NCBI GenBank assembly: GCA_030950375.1
Contig: JAUZRN010000013.1
Coordinates: 1 to 64,000 of the forward strand
Reading direction: 5' to 3'
Length of the DNA: 64,000 nucleotides
Source of the DNA: Rhodothermus sp.
GTDB taxonomy: Bacteria; Bacteroidota; Rhodothermia; Rhodothermales; Rhodothermaceae
The notes under the pieces were generated by a model, which worked only from the letters and a program-made list of their open reading frames with translations, was not told where the DNA came from and did not search any database. A program made the position numbers and the translations under genes. Positions 18,511 through 25,735 of this stretch are shown in pieces. Position 1 is the stretch's first letter. Each line of letters begins with the position of its first letter.

Positions 18511-18538
18511 CGCCCGGTGTTGGTGCCGGGCGTTTTTT
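18511..18538 (+). terminator. Terminator after the CAU tRNA, also usable from the opposite strand
   Basis: The stem CGCCCGG/CCGGGCG with an 8-nt loop is followed by six T on the plus strand and preceded by six A. It can therefore end both the tRNA transcript and the leftward peroxiredoxin transcript that ends at 18573. Confidence 0.9.
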
Positions 18539-18572
18539 GTTGCATGCGTTTCGCAGGAGGGTCTTCTGCTGG

Positions 18573-19088
18573 TCAGGACTTACGGGATTCCTGGAGCTGC
18601 TTGAGCGTTTCATAGACTTCTCGATCGTGGCGGGCCGGATCGACTTTTTCAAAAATGTGGGCAATGCGCCCTTCCGGATCGATCAGGAACGTGACGCGCT
18701 TGGCATATAGCCCACCCATACCCAGTACATCATAGGCTCTGGCGATCTTCTTGTCCTGGTCACTGATCAGATCGAATGGCAGGTTGTATTTAGCTTTAAA
18801 GCGTTCCTGCGTCTCCAGGTTGTCCAGGCTCACACCCAGAATGACGGCTCCCAGCGCCCGGATCTTTTCATAGGCATCACGCAAGGTGCAGGCTTCTGTG
18901 GTACAGCCAGGCGTGAACGCTTTGGGGTAGAAGTAAAGCACCACCCACTGACCGCGCAGGTCACTCAGGCGGATCGTCTTGCCACCGGTTGCCTTTGCTT
19001 CGAAGTCGGGTGCAGGTTCACCGACTTTGGGTCGATCGCTTTTGCCGAAGCCGAATAGCAGTAACATGCTCAGTAATACAGGCATCAT
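18573..19088 (-). CDS. bcp: Membrane-anchored or exported thioredoxin-dependent peroxiredoxin (Bcp/PrxQ type)
   Basis: PrxQ-type peroxiredoxins reduce hydroperoxides using an active-site Cys. The 171-residue product has [16 protein letters not shown], then [19 protein letters not shown] with the peroxidatic Cys and a second Cys five residues on, then GVSLDN and [15 protein letters not shown]. Unlike cytoplasmic Bcp, the mature domain is preceded by a hydrophobic segment ([13 protein letters not shown]), so it is probably anchored in, or exported across, the inner membrane. I start at the ATG pair 19085-19088, because the upstream frame has no sensible sequence. Confidence 0.92.
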   Translation of the reverse strand: MMPVLLSMLLLFGFGKSDRPKVGEPAPDFEAKATGGKTIRLSDLRGQWVVLYFYPKAFTPGCTTEACTLRDAYEKIRALGAVILGVSLDNLETQERFKAKYNLPFDLISDQDKKIARAYDVLGMGGLYAKRVTFLIDPEGRIAHIFEKVDPARHDREVYETLKQLQESRKS

Positions 19089-19429
19089 GGGGAAAAGAAA
19101 GCTGGTTTTGGGGGGACGCTTATGCAAAAAGAAAGCGCTCGAGTCATAGGAGTTTCCGCGGTACAAAAAGATCGCGGGGGCGCGGTCTGGCCATGGCTGC
19201 GCGAAAGATGAAGGATTCATGTTCGGAACCGATCAACGTGGTCGCGCTGGACCTGTAGCCCGCGGATCAATTCGACAGGGGCTGTTGCTTCCTATTAAGA
19301 TTTGATGTGCATGGCAAGCCTATGGGGGGAGATGAATAAAGTTGCTGGTTTGTATGTGAATACGATTCCGATTTAGCGAAATGTGGCGCAAAGCGTTAAA
19401 TTGGGGACAAAGCTTTCCGGATTGAGGCT
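19089..19429. promoter_or_regulatory. Divergent intergenic region between the peroxiredoxin gene and recG
   Basis: These 341 bp lie between divergent genes. The part nearest recG (about 19290-19420) is AT-richer than the surroundings and likely holds the recG promoter. No small gene, palindrome or RNA was recognised. Confidence 0.4.
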
Positions 19430-21532
19430 GTGGTTGACCTGCGTGTTTTAGAGACAGCGGTACGGTACGTGGCCGGGGTGGGACCGCGTCGGGCCGAAGC
19501 GCTGGCGCGGGTTGGCGTGCACACTGTACGGGATCTGCTGCACTACTTTCCTCGGCGTTACCTGGACCGTTCGACGATCGTCCCACTCCGGCGTCTGGAC
19601 GAACGTCTGGGGGCGGTAACGGTCGTAGGGACCGTGCGCGTGGCCGGCATGGTCGAGGGCAAGGGCCGCAAACGGTTCGAGCTAATTCTGGAAGACGAAA
19701 GCGGTGGCCGTCTGAAGTGTGTCTGGTTCAACCGCCTGAACTGGGTGGCCAGGACTTTCAAGCCCGGCGATCGGGTCGCTTTTCACGGCAAAGTGCAGCG
19801 TTTCGGTTACACGTTTTCCATGACGCATCCCGATTTCGACCGGCTCGACGGCGAAGGTGCGGCGCTGGCCACCGGTCGCATCATTGCGCTGTACCCGGGC
19901 GGAAGTACGCTGGAAAAGGTCGGGCTTACCAGTCGTACGTTTCGCCGCATTCTGTACACGTTTTTTAAACAGCAGGGGGTGAGGCTTCCGGAGATCCTGC
20001 CGGAGTGGATCCGCACCCGCTATGATCTGATCGATGGTCGGGTGGCGCTGCGTGCCGTACATTTCCCGCGCAGTCAGCAGGAGCTGGCGCGTGCGCGCGA
20101 GCGGCTCAAGTTTGAGGAGCTGTTTTTTATTCAGCTCATGCTGGCCCGTACGAAGCAGATCCGGCAGGCAGTGGCCGGGCCGCGCTTTGGTCCACCGGGC
20201 GAACGTTTCCACCGTTTTCTCAACGAGATCTTGCCTTTCGAGCTGACCGGTGCGCAGCAGCGGGCACTGGACGACATCATCCGAGATACCACGTCGGGGT
20301 TGCAGATGAATCGGCTGATCCAGGGCGACGTGGGCAGTGGCAAGACGGTGGTGGCCATGGCGGCCATTTTGCATGCCGTGGACAATGGCTACCAGAGTGC
20401 CTTCATGGTGCCTACCGAGATTCTGGCTGAGCAGCACTATGCCAACATGCGTCGCTATCTGGATCCACTGGGGGTCGAGGTGCGGTTGCTGCTGGGCGGA
20501 CAGCGCAGATCGCTGCGCGAGGAAATTCTGGCTGATCTGGCCGAAGGTCGGGCGCATGTGGCCGTGGGTACCCATGCCGTGATTCAGGAGACCGTGCGGT
20601 TTCACCGGCTGGGACTGGCGATCGTGGACGAGCAGCATCGCTTTGGCGTGGTGCAACGGGCTGAACTGTTCAACAAAGGCGAAAATCCGCACATGCTGCT
20701 CATGACGGCCACGCCGATTCCGCGGTCGCTGGCCCTGACGCTCTATGGTGATCTGGATGTGTCGATCATCGATGAGCGACCGGCCGGACGCAAGCCGGTG
20801 ATCACCTGGATTCGCTCTGAAAAGCGGCGAGGAGAAGTGTATGCTTTTCTAAAGGAGCAACTCCGGCAGGGACGTCAGGCGTACGTGGTTTATCCGCTTG
20901 TGGAGGAAAGCGAGAAGATGGATCTGCAGGATGCCGAAAACGGCTATCGGCGGCTTAAGGAGCTGTTTCGACCCTATCGCGTGGACCTGCTTCACGGCCG
21001 GATGCTTCCCTATGAGAAGGAGGAGGCCATGGAGCGCTTCAAGAATGGGGAGACCGACATCCTGGTAGCCACCACGGTCATTGAAGTGGGGGTGGACGTG
21101 CCAAACGCCACGGTCATGATTATTGAACATGCCGAGCGTTTCGGGCTCAGTCAGCTCCACCAGCTCCGGGGGCGTGTCGGACGCGGGGCTGAACAGAGCT
21201 ATTGCATTCTGATGGTGGACCATCGGCGCACGGCCGAAGCCGAGACGCGCCTGCAGGTAATGGCCGAGACGGATGACGGCTTCAAGATCAGTGAGATGGA
21301 TCTGAAGCTACGAGGGGCTGGCGACTTCTTTGGCACGCGCCAGAGCGGATTGCCGGACCTGAAGATTGCCGACATCACACAGGATCAGCCTATCCTGATC
21401 AAAGCCCGCGAGGCCGCCTTTGAACTGATTCGCCGCGATCCGAATCTGGAAGCCCCGGAGCATGCTGTGCTGCGGGCCTATTATGACCGATTTTATGCCA
21501 GCCAGTCTCTGGGATTTGCCCGGGTGGGTTAA
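19430..21532 (+). CDS. recG: ATP-dependent DNA helicase RecG
   Basis: RecG remodels stalled forks and branched recombination intermediates. The 700-residue product has an N-terminal wedge/OB-fold region (YVAGVGPRRAEALARVGV, LHYFPRRYLDRS), then helicase motifs: QGDVGSGKTVVAM (Walker A), IVDEQHRFGV (DExH box), MTATPIPRSLALTLYGDLD and HQLRGRVGRG. The start is a GTG at 19430. The TAA stop overlaps, on the other strand, the stop of a remnant second tesB 3' end, so recG and tesB were probably once adjacent and convergent. Confidence 0.97.
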   Translation: MVDLRVLETAVRYVAGVGPRRAEALARVGVHTVRDLLHYFPRRYLDRSTIVPLRRLDERLGAVTVVGTVRVAGMVEGKGRKRFELILEDESGGRLKCVWFNRLNWVARTFKPGDRVAFHGKVQRFGYTFSMTHPDFDRLDGEGAALATGRIIALYPGGSTLEKVGLTSRTFRRILYTFFKQQGVRLPEILPEWIRTRYDLIDGRVALRAVHFPRSQQELARARERLKFEELFFIQLMLARTKQIRQAVAGPRFGPPGERFHRFLNEILPFELTGAQQRALDDIIRDTTSGLQMNRLIQGDVGSGKTVVAMAAILHAVDNGYQSAFMVPTEILAEQHYANMRRYLDPLGVEVRLLLGGQRRSLREEILADLAEGRAHVAVGTHAVIQETVRFHRLGLAIVDEQHRFGVVQRAELFNKGENPHMLLMTATPIPRSLALTLYGDLDVSIIDERPAGRKPVITWIRSEKRRGEVYAFLKEQLRQGRQAYVVYPLVEESEKMDLQDAENGYRRLKELFRPYRVDLLHGRMLPYEKEEAMERFKNGETDILVATTVIEVGVDVPNATVMIIEHAERFGLSQLHQLRGRVGRGAEQSYCILMVDHRRTAEAETRLQVMAETDDGFKISEMDLKLRGAGDFFGTRQSGLPDLKIADITQDQPILIKAREAAFELIRRDPNLEAPEHAVLRAYYDRFYASQSLGFARVG

Positions 21533-21563
21533 TCCGACCGGATGCGCATGAGGCCTTCCTGGA
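21528..21563. repeat. 36-bp direct repeat, left copy (recG side)
   Basis: The 36 bases starting GTTAATCCGACCGG and ending CTTCCTGGA are identical to 23414-23449. In the right copy they encode the last residues of TesB (reverse strand). The left copy begins with the last bases of recG. The two copies bracket a 1.85-kb insert. Confidence 0.95.
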
Positions 21564-21607
21564 GCACTACGTGGCATTTCGTGGCAAAGAGCAGCCGTTT
21601 GTCGGTG
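21529..21607 (-). pseudogene. Remnant of a second tesB 3' end next to recG
   Basis: Read leftward, this stretch encodes LLFATKCHVVLQEGLMRIRSD and then a stop. It aligns with the TesB C-terminus LLFAMESPVA...VVQEGLMRIRSD with an in-frame loss of about 22 codons. The last 36 bases are identical to the real tesB; the block at 21582-21605 has three mismatches in 24. It has no start and no upstream part, so it is debris, probably from duplication during insertion of the DNA between recG and tesB. Confidence 0.8.
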
Positions 21608-21802
21608 GATAGAGTTCGATGCTGTCGAATTCGCTCAGAGAGTCCCCATGTCTGTGTTGGGAGCGGGCACATTTGAAGGACTTGGTTAAAGGGGCAGGGA
21701 AGGGAGGCATTTTGGTATTGACCGAGAGGGATTTTTTTTCTTACAAGGTGTTTAAGTAAATGTGGTTTTAACAGATTCTATGGTCAACACGAAGGTTTTT
21801 GG

Positions 21803-22870
21803 ATGGGAGCTGGGCAGTGGCTATATGGATGGCTCGGAGGAGGATGGTTGGGGGGGATGTTGTTGCTATCGGCGTGTTCGTTTGTTGAGTCGGAGCAGGC
21901 TGGGCGTTTTGATTATGGGGGTGATCCGTTACCTGGGACGGAGCATGTGTTTAATTTACGTTTTTCGCCGGATGGTCGGTGGGTGGCATTGATTCGGGCG
22001 TATACGCCGGGTCGGATGGATCCGCCCAATCAGCTCTGGTTAGTGAGTCGGGATGGGCGTCAGGTTCGTTTTCTGGGGGCGGGTATAGGGAGTGCAGACT
22101 GGTCACCAGATGGAAAGCGGCTGGCTTTGAGCTACGAACCCGGGCTATGTTGTGATTCGTATGTAGTGACGTTGGATTTGGGGAGTGGTCGTGTGGAGGT
22201 TTGGACGGGAATGGACAGTTTGCTGTTGTCGCATCCGACGGCTACGTTTCCACACTGGTTTCGGGATGGGCGTCGGCTTTTGGTGTCGGTGGTGATGGAG
22301 CCGCGGGATCAGCCCTATTCGGGTGGGGCCTATGTGCTGGATTTGGTGTTTCGGAGGGCGATAGGGCCGGTGGCGCCGATGGTGGCGGCTCAGTTGGGTG
22401 GTCGGGATCGGTTTGCCGTAGGTATTATGCCGCAACCGGAAGGGGGCGTTTATCGGGAGAATGTAGTGCGTTATGAGTTTGAGACGGGGGAGTTGCGTGT
22501 GTTGACGGATTTTGGTGCGGAGGAGGCTTTTACGTTTTCGGTGGCGCCCAATCCGGTAGGGGATGAGGTGGTATTGGAGCGTCGGGTGGAGGGAGTGCCG
22601 CAGCTTTTTTTGTTGGATGGTTGGGGTCGGGTGTTGCGTCAGTTGACTGAGCGGGGGGGACACAATCCGCGATGGAGTTATGATGGGCGGGCAGTAGTGT
22701 TTTTACGGGATGTGGAGGCGGGTCCGGGTGCGCGGAATGTGCCGTTTGTGTACTGGTTGGAGTGGGGCTGGGAGGAAGTGCTTTGGCCGATGTTGCCCGA
22801 TTCGGTGCCGGTGTTTCCGGCGTTGGACACGTTGCTTGGTGATTGCCTGCTCTGTGGAAAGCTGCCGTGA
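21803..22870 (+). CDS. Lipoprotein with TolB/PD40-type beta-propeller repeats
   Basis: The 355-residue product has a signal sequence ending in a lipobox (LLSAC, Cys25), so it is probably an outer-envelope lipoprotein. PD40-like blades follow: FNLRFSPDGRWVALI near residue 50, SADWSPDGKRLAL near 98, PHWFRDGRRLLVSV near 150 and PRWSYDGRAVVFL near 293. Such propellers usually bind proteins or sugars; the partner is unknown. Codon use is unlike the neighbours, with very G/T-rich codons on this strand. Together with the flanking direct repeat this suggests recent acquisition. The nearby T/A-rich stretch at 21720-21780 may hold the promoter. Confidence 0.8.
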   Translation: MGAGQWLYGWLGGGWLGGMLLLSACSFVESEQAGRFDYGGDPLPGTEHVFNLRFSPDGRWVALIRAYTPGRMDPPNQLWLVSRDGRQVRFLGAGIGSADWSPDGKRLALSYEPGLCCDSYVVTLDLGSGRVEVWTGMDSLLLSHPTATFPHWFRDGRRLLVSVVMEPRDQPYSGGAYVLDLVFRRAIGPVAPMVAAQLGGRDRFAVGIMPQPEGGVYRENVVRYEFETGELRVLTDFGAEEAFTFSVAPNPVGDEVVLERRVEGVPQLFLLDGWGRVLRQLTERGGHNPRWSYDGRAVVFLRDVEAGPGARNVPFVYWLEWGWEEVLWPMLPDSVPVFPALDTLLGDCLLCGKLP

Positions 22871-22889
22871 AACTAAATTACGGGACGCC

Positions 22890-23410
22890 ATGGTTGGAAG
22901 CTACATGCGACGCCGGGCTGTTTCCCTGATTTTTCTGATCATTGTCTTGGGTGAAGGGTGGGCTCAGGTAACTCCTGACGATCCGCTGTTTCCTTGGCAA
23001 CGTCCATATCTTTCGGAGAGGTGAGTGCCTATAATGCGGCTGGTGAGTCGGCTCCTTCGAATCAAGTATCGACTTATGGTGCGCCGTTTAGCCCGCCATA
23101 TTCGCTGGAGGTTCTGGCTGATTCGCTACGGCTGGTACAATGGGTGCCTGAGGTGTTTGCGGTGCGTATGGTAGGCCCACAGCCGTTTACCTACAAGACG
23201 ATGCTGGAGGTAGATCTTCCGGAAGCGGTGCAGGTGCGGTTGGTTGTGTATGATATGCTGGGCCGTGAGGTGGCACGACCGGTGGAGGGGTATTATCGGG
23301 CAGGGCGGCATTGGTTGCAGATAGTTGGTTCGGGTTGGCCAGCAGGGGTCTACGTGTATCGTCTGGAGGCTGGGCGCTGGTTGCACAGCGGTACGTTTGT
23401 GCGGCAATAG
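22890..23410 (+). pseudogene. Broken gene for a secreted FN3 / type IX sorting-domain protein
   Basis: A signal peptide (RRAVSLIFLIIVLGEGWAQ) starts in one frame at 22890 and runs into a stop at 23022-23024. A second frame, open from about 22994 to 23410, begins mid-domain with VSAYNAAGESAPSNQVSTYG, the end of a fibronectin type III domain. It finishes with a type A sorting domain (FTYKTMLEVDLPEAVQV, VYDMLGREV, WPAGVYVYRLEAG). The two halves look like one secreted protein that lost its middle and its frame near 22990-23020. It shares the G/T-rich composition of the preceding lipoprotein gene. Confidence 0.75.
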
Positions 23411-23413
23411 GGA

Positions 23414-23449
23414 GTTAATCCGACCGGATGCGCATGAGGCCTTCCTGGA
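23414..23449. repeat. 36-bp direct repeat, right copy (tesB 3' end)
   Basis: Identical to 21528-21563. Here the bases are the functional 3' end of tesB (reverse strand, ending MRIRSD and a stop). The copy begins 3 nt after the stop of the broken sorting-domain gene, which makes it a sharp right edge for the insert. Confidence 0.95.
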
Positions 23450-24278
23450 CGACGGCGGCTATGAGCGTGCCGTCACGCTGAAAGAAGAGGCCACGGTTCA
23501 GGCCGCGGGCGTGGGCGGCGACAGGGCTTTCCATGGCAAACAGCAGCCATTCGTCGGCGCGAAAGGGACGGTAAAACCACATGGCATGGTCCAGACTTGC
23601 CGCCTGCACATGCGGCTGCAGGAACGACAGGCCATGCGGCAACATGGCAGTGCCCATGAATCCAAAATCCGACGCATAGGCCAGCACGCTCTGGTGCAGC
23701 GCGGGATCGTCGGGTAGGGTGCCGGCGGCGCGAATCCAGGCATGACGCCGCGGCGGGCGCTTTTCGGGAAAAAGCAGGTGGACGGGTTCGACTGGCCGTA
23801 TTTCAATGGGGCGCTCGTGCAGCAGGAACGGGCGAAGCACTTCCGGGACTTGCTCCGCCAGCTGGCGCCGCAATTCCGCTTCGGAGATCAGCTCTTCGGG
23901 AGGCGGTACTTCGGGCATGGGATCCTGATGCTCCACACCGGACTCTTCGATCTGGAACGAAGCAGACAGGTTGAAAATCGGGCGACCATGCTGGATGGCC
24001 GTGACGCGACGCGTGGTAAAGCTCCGTCCATCACGTAACCGTTCAACCATATAAACAATAGGAGCCGAGGGATCGCCGGGCAGGATGAAGTAGGCATGCA
24101 GGGAATGAATCTGCCGCTCTGGAGGTACCGTGTAGGCGGCCGCGCGCAGTGCCTGGCCGAGCACCTGACCGCCAAACACCGTGGGACTGCCAATATCGCG
24201 GCTTGGCCCGCGGAAGATGTTTGCCTCGATGCGCTCCAGATTGAGCAAATGCAACAGGTGATCAATCGGTTCACTCAT
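23415..24278 (-). CDS. tesB: Acyl-CoA thioesterase II
   Basis: TesB hydrolyses acyl-CoA to free fatty acid and CoA in the cytoplasm. The 287-residue length and double hot-dog layout match the family. Seen are FRGPSRDIGSPTVFGGQVLGQALRAA (short motif FGGQVLGQAL) near residue 33, LHAYFILPGDPSAPIVY, the C-terminal LAYASDFGFMGTAMLPHG with the catalytic Asp, and SLDHAMWFYRPFRADEW. It starts 17 nt after the SDR gene on the same strand, so the two are likely co-transcribed in lipid metabolism. Confidence 0.95.
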   Translation of the reverse strand: MSEPIDHLLHLLNLERIEANIFRGPSRDIGSPTVFGGQVLGQALRAAAYTVPPERQIHSLHAYFILPGDPSAPIVYMVERLRDGRSFTTRRVTAIQHGRPIFNLSASFQIEESGVEHQDPMPEVPPPEELISEAELRRQLAEQVPEVLRPFLLHERPIEIRPVEPVHLLFPEKRPPRRHAWIRAAGTLPDDPALHQSVLAYASDFGFMGTAMLPHGLSFLQPHVQAASLDHAMWFYRPFRADEWLLFAMESPVAAHARGLNRGLFFQRDGTLIAAVVQEGLMRIRSD

Positions 24279-24295
24279 CGGTACTGCATCCTGTT

Positions 24296-25066
24296 TTAGT
24301 GCACGTAACTGCCTGCATTCACGTCGATCGTGCAGCCGGTGGCATGATCGGCCAGTCCGCTGGCCAGCAGCACCACGATGGGCGCCAGGTCTTCAGGTTC
24401 GGTCAGCCGTTCCAGCGCGATGTCGCCCAGAGCGATTTCAGGGCCATACCGATCGATAAAGTCCTGGGCCATATCGGTGCGTGTGAAGCCCGGCGCCACA
24501 ATGAAGGCACGAATGCCGGCACGGCCCAGCTTCGGGCTGCGAGCAATGGAACGCGTCAGCGCCACCAGGCCACCCTTGGAGGCAGCGTAGGCCATATATT
24601 CGGGCGTGTCGCCCCGGAAGGCAGCGCGTGAGGCGATGTTGATAATGCGGCCGCCGCCCTGTTTCAGAAAGTGCTGAATGGCCAGGCGACAGAGCAGCTC
24701 CGGGGCCCGCAGGTTGACCGCTATGGTGCGTTCCCAGATTGCCTGCCACGTCTCAAGAGGGGCGTCCAGTTCGGCACCCAGGGCCACGCCTGCATTGTTT
24801 ACAAGCACATCCAGGCGGCCATAGGCGGCCAACACCTCGTTAAACAGCCGTTGGCAGGCGGTTACGTCGGCCAGGTCGGCTTCGAAGGCCCGGGCGCCCC
24901 GGCCAAGATGGACAGCAAGCGTCTCAGCTGCTTCGCGATTGCGGTGGTAGTGTACGGCCACCGTTGCTCCGGCCCGCGCCAGTCCTTCAGCCAATGCCCG
25001 GCCGATGCCCCGACTGGCGCCCGTCACCAGCACGACGCGTCCATGCAGATCAATGGTCCAGGCCAT
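24296..25066 (-). CDS. Short-chain dehydrogenase/reductase, FabG-like
   Basis: The 256-residue protein has the Rossmann NAD(P)-binding TGASRGIGRALAEGL near residue 15, NNAGVALG near 90, and a Ser-Tyr-Lys active site (NIASRAAF, then YAASKGGLVAL). The late PGFTRTDMAQDF is typical of classical SDRs. The best guess is a 3-oxoacyl-ACP/CoA reductase, because it precedes tesB in the same operon (17 nt). The substrate cannot be fixed from sequence. Confidence 0.9.
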   Translation of the reverse strand: MAWTIDLHGRVVLVTGASRGIGRALAEGLARAGATVAVHYHRNREAAETLAVHLGRGARAFEADLADVTACQRLFNEVLAAYGRLDVLVNNAGVALGAELDAPLETWQAIWERTIAVNLRAPELLCRLAIQHFLKQGGGRIINIASRAAFRGDTPEYMAYAASKGGLVALTRSIARSPKLGRAGIRAFIVAPGFTRTDMAQDFIDRYGPEIALGDIALERLTEPEDLAPIVVLLASGLADHATGCTIDVNAGSYVH

Positions 25067-25168
25067 GGCTCATCGGATCTGAGTTGCGTGTCGGCGCAAT
25101 CTACAAGGCAGCATGCTTTTTCTCCAGCCACCAATGTTGTACTTTTGGAAAAAGTGCTGCCGTCAGTC

Positions 25169-25678
25169 ATGATGCGCCAGCTGATTGTGGGCGGACTGCT
25201 GTTGAGTGGACTGATAGGATGCAATCCGTTCGCGCCTGCGCTGGAAGAGGGCGACCCCTTTGCAGTGCTCATAGGCGATCCACGTACGATTGAAGGCTTT
25301 TTTCAGAATTTTAAGACCGCCTATGAGTTGCGTGACATCAGTCTGTATGAACCGCTGCTGGACTCAGCGTTTGTGTTCGTTTTTTATGACTACGAGGCCC
25401 AGGTGGAACGCCAGTGGGGGTTTTCGCAGGAACTGGAGGCCACGCGACGGCTGTTTCTGGCTGCAAGCGCTATTCAACTTCAGTGGAATCAGGTGTTGAT
25501 GCAGGAGGTCTTTGATGGCGGTCGGCAGGCACGGGTGGTACGTTCGTTCAACCTGCTGGTAACGCTGGAGCAGGGAAGTCTCTTTCGAAGTAGCGGTAAC
25601 GTTAACTTTTTATTGGTACGGCTCGATACGCTTTCATCGTGGCGGTTACGTCGCTGGCGAGACGAAAGCGAACTCTAA
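25169..25678 (+). CDS. Small lipoprotein of unknown function
   Basis: This 169-residue protein starts with a lipoprotein signal (LIVGGLLLSGLIGC, Cys about residue 18). The mature part (EGFFQNFKTAYELRDISLYEPLLDSAFVFVFYD) reads like a SnoaL/NTF2-like or DUF4440-type alpha+beta fold with many aromatic residues, but this is only an impression. Two ATG codons are adjacent at 25169 and 25172. It is divergent from the SDR gene and ends just before the terminator of the TonB-receptor gene, with which it converges. Confidence 0.8.
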   Translation: MMRQLIVGGLLLSGLIGCNPFAPALEEGDPFAVLIGDPRTIEGFFQNFKTAYELRDISLYEPLLDSAFVFVFYDYEAQVERQWGFSQELEATRRLFLAASAIQLQWNQVLMQEVFDGGRQARVVRSFNLLVTLEQGSLFRSSGNVNFLLVRLDTLSSWRLRRWRDESEL

Positions 25679-25682
25679 CAAA

Positions 25683-25713
25683 CAAAAAAGCCCCGATGCA
25701 TACGCATCGGGGC
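25683..25713 (-). terminator. Terminator for the TonB-dependent receptor gene
   Basis: The stem GCCCCGATGC/GCATCGGGGC with loop ATAC is followed on the reverse strand by six T. It sits 22 nt after the receptor stop codon and just after the convergent lipoprotein gene. Confidence 0.9.
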
Positions 25714-25735
25714 TCTGTACCATTCACGAGGGTTG

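Noticed and set aside
22145-22663. 172-codon reverse frame rich in Pro, Thr, His and Arg
   Set aside because: It is opposite the beta-propeller lipoprotein gene and follows from the lack of C on the plus strand in that region.
21564-23413. Possibility that the recG-tesB insert is an insertion sequence or transposon
   Set aside because: No transposase, no terminal inverted repeats and no short target duplication were seen; the 36-bp repeat comes from tesB.
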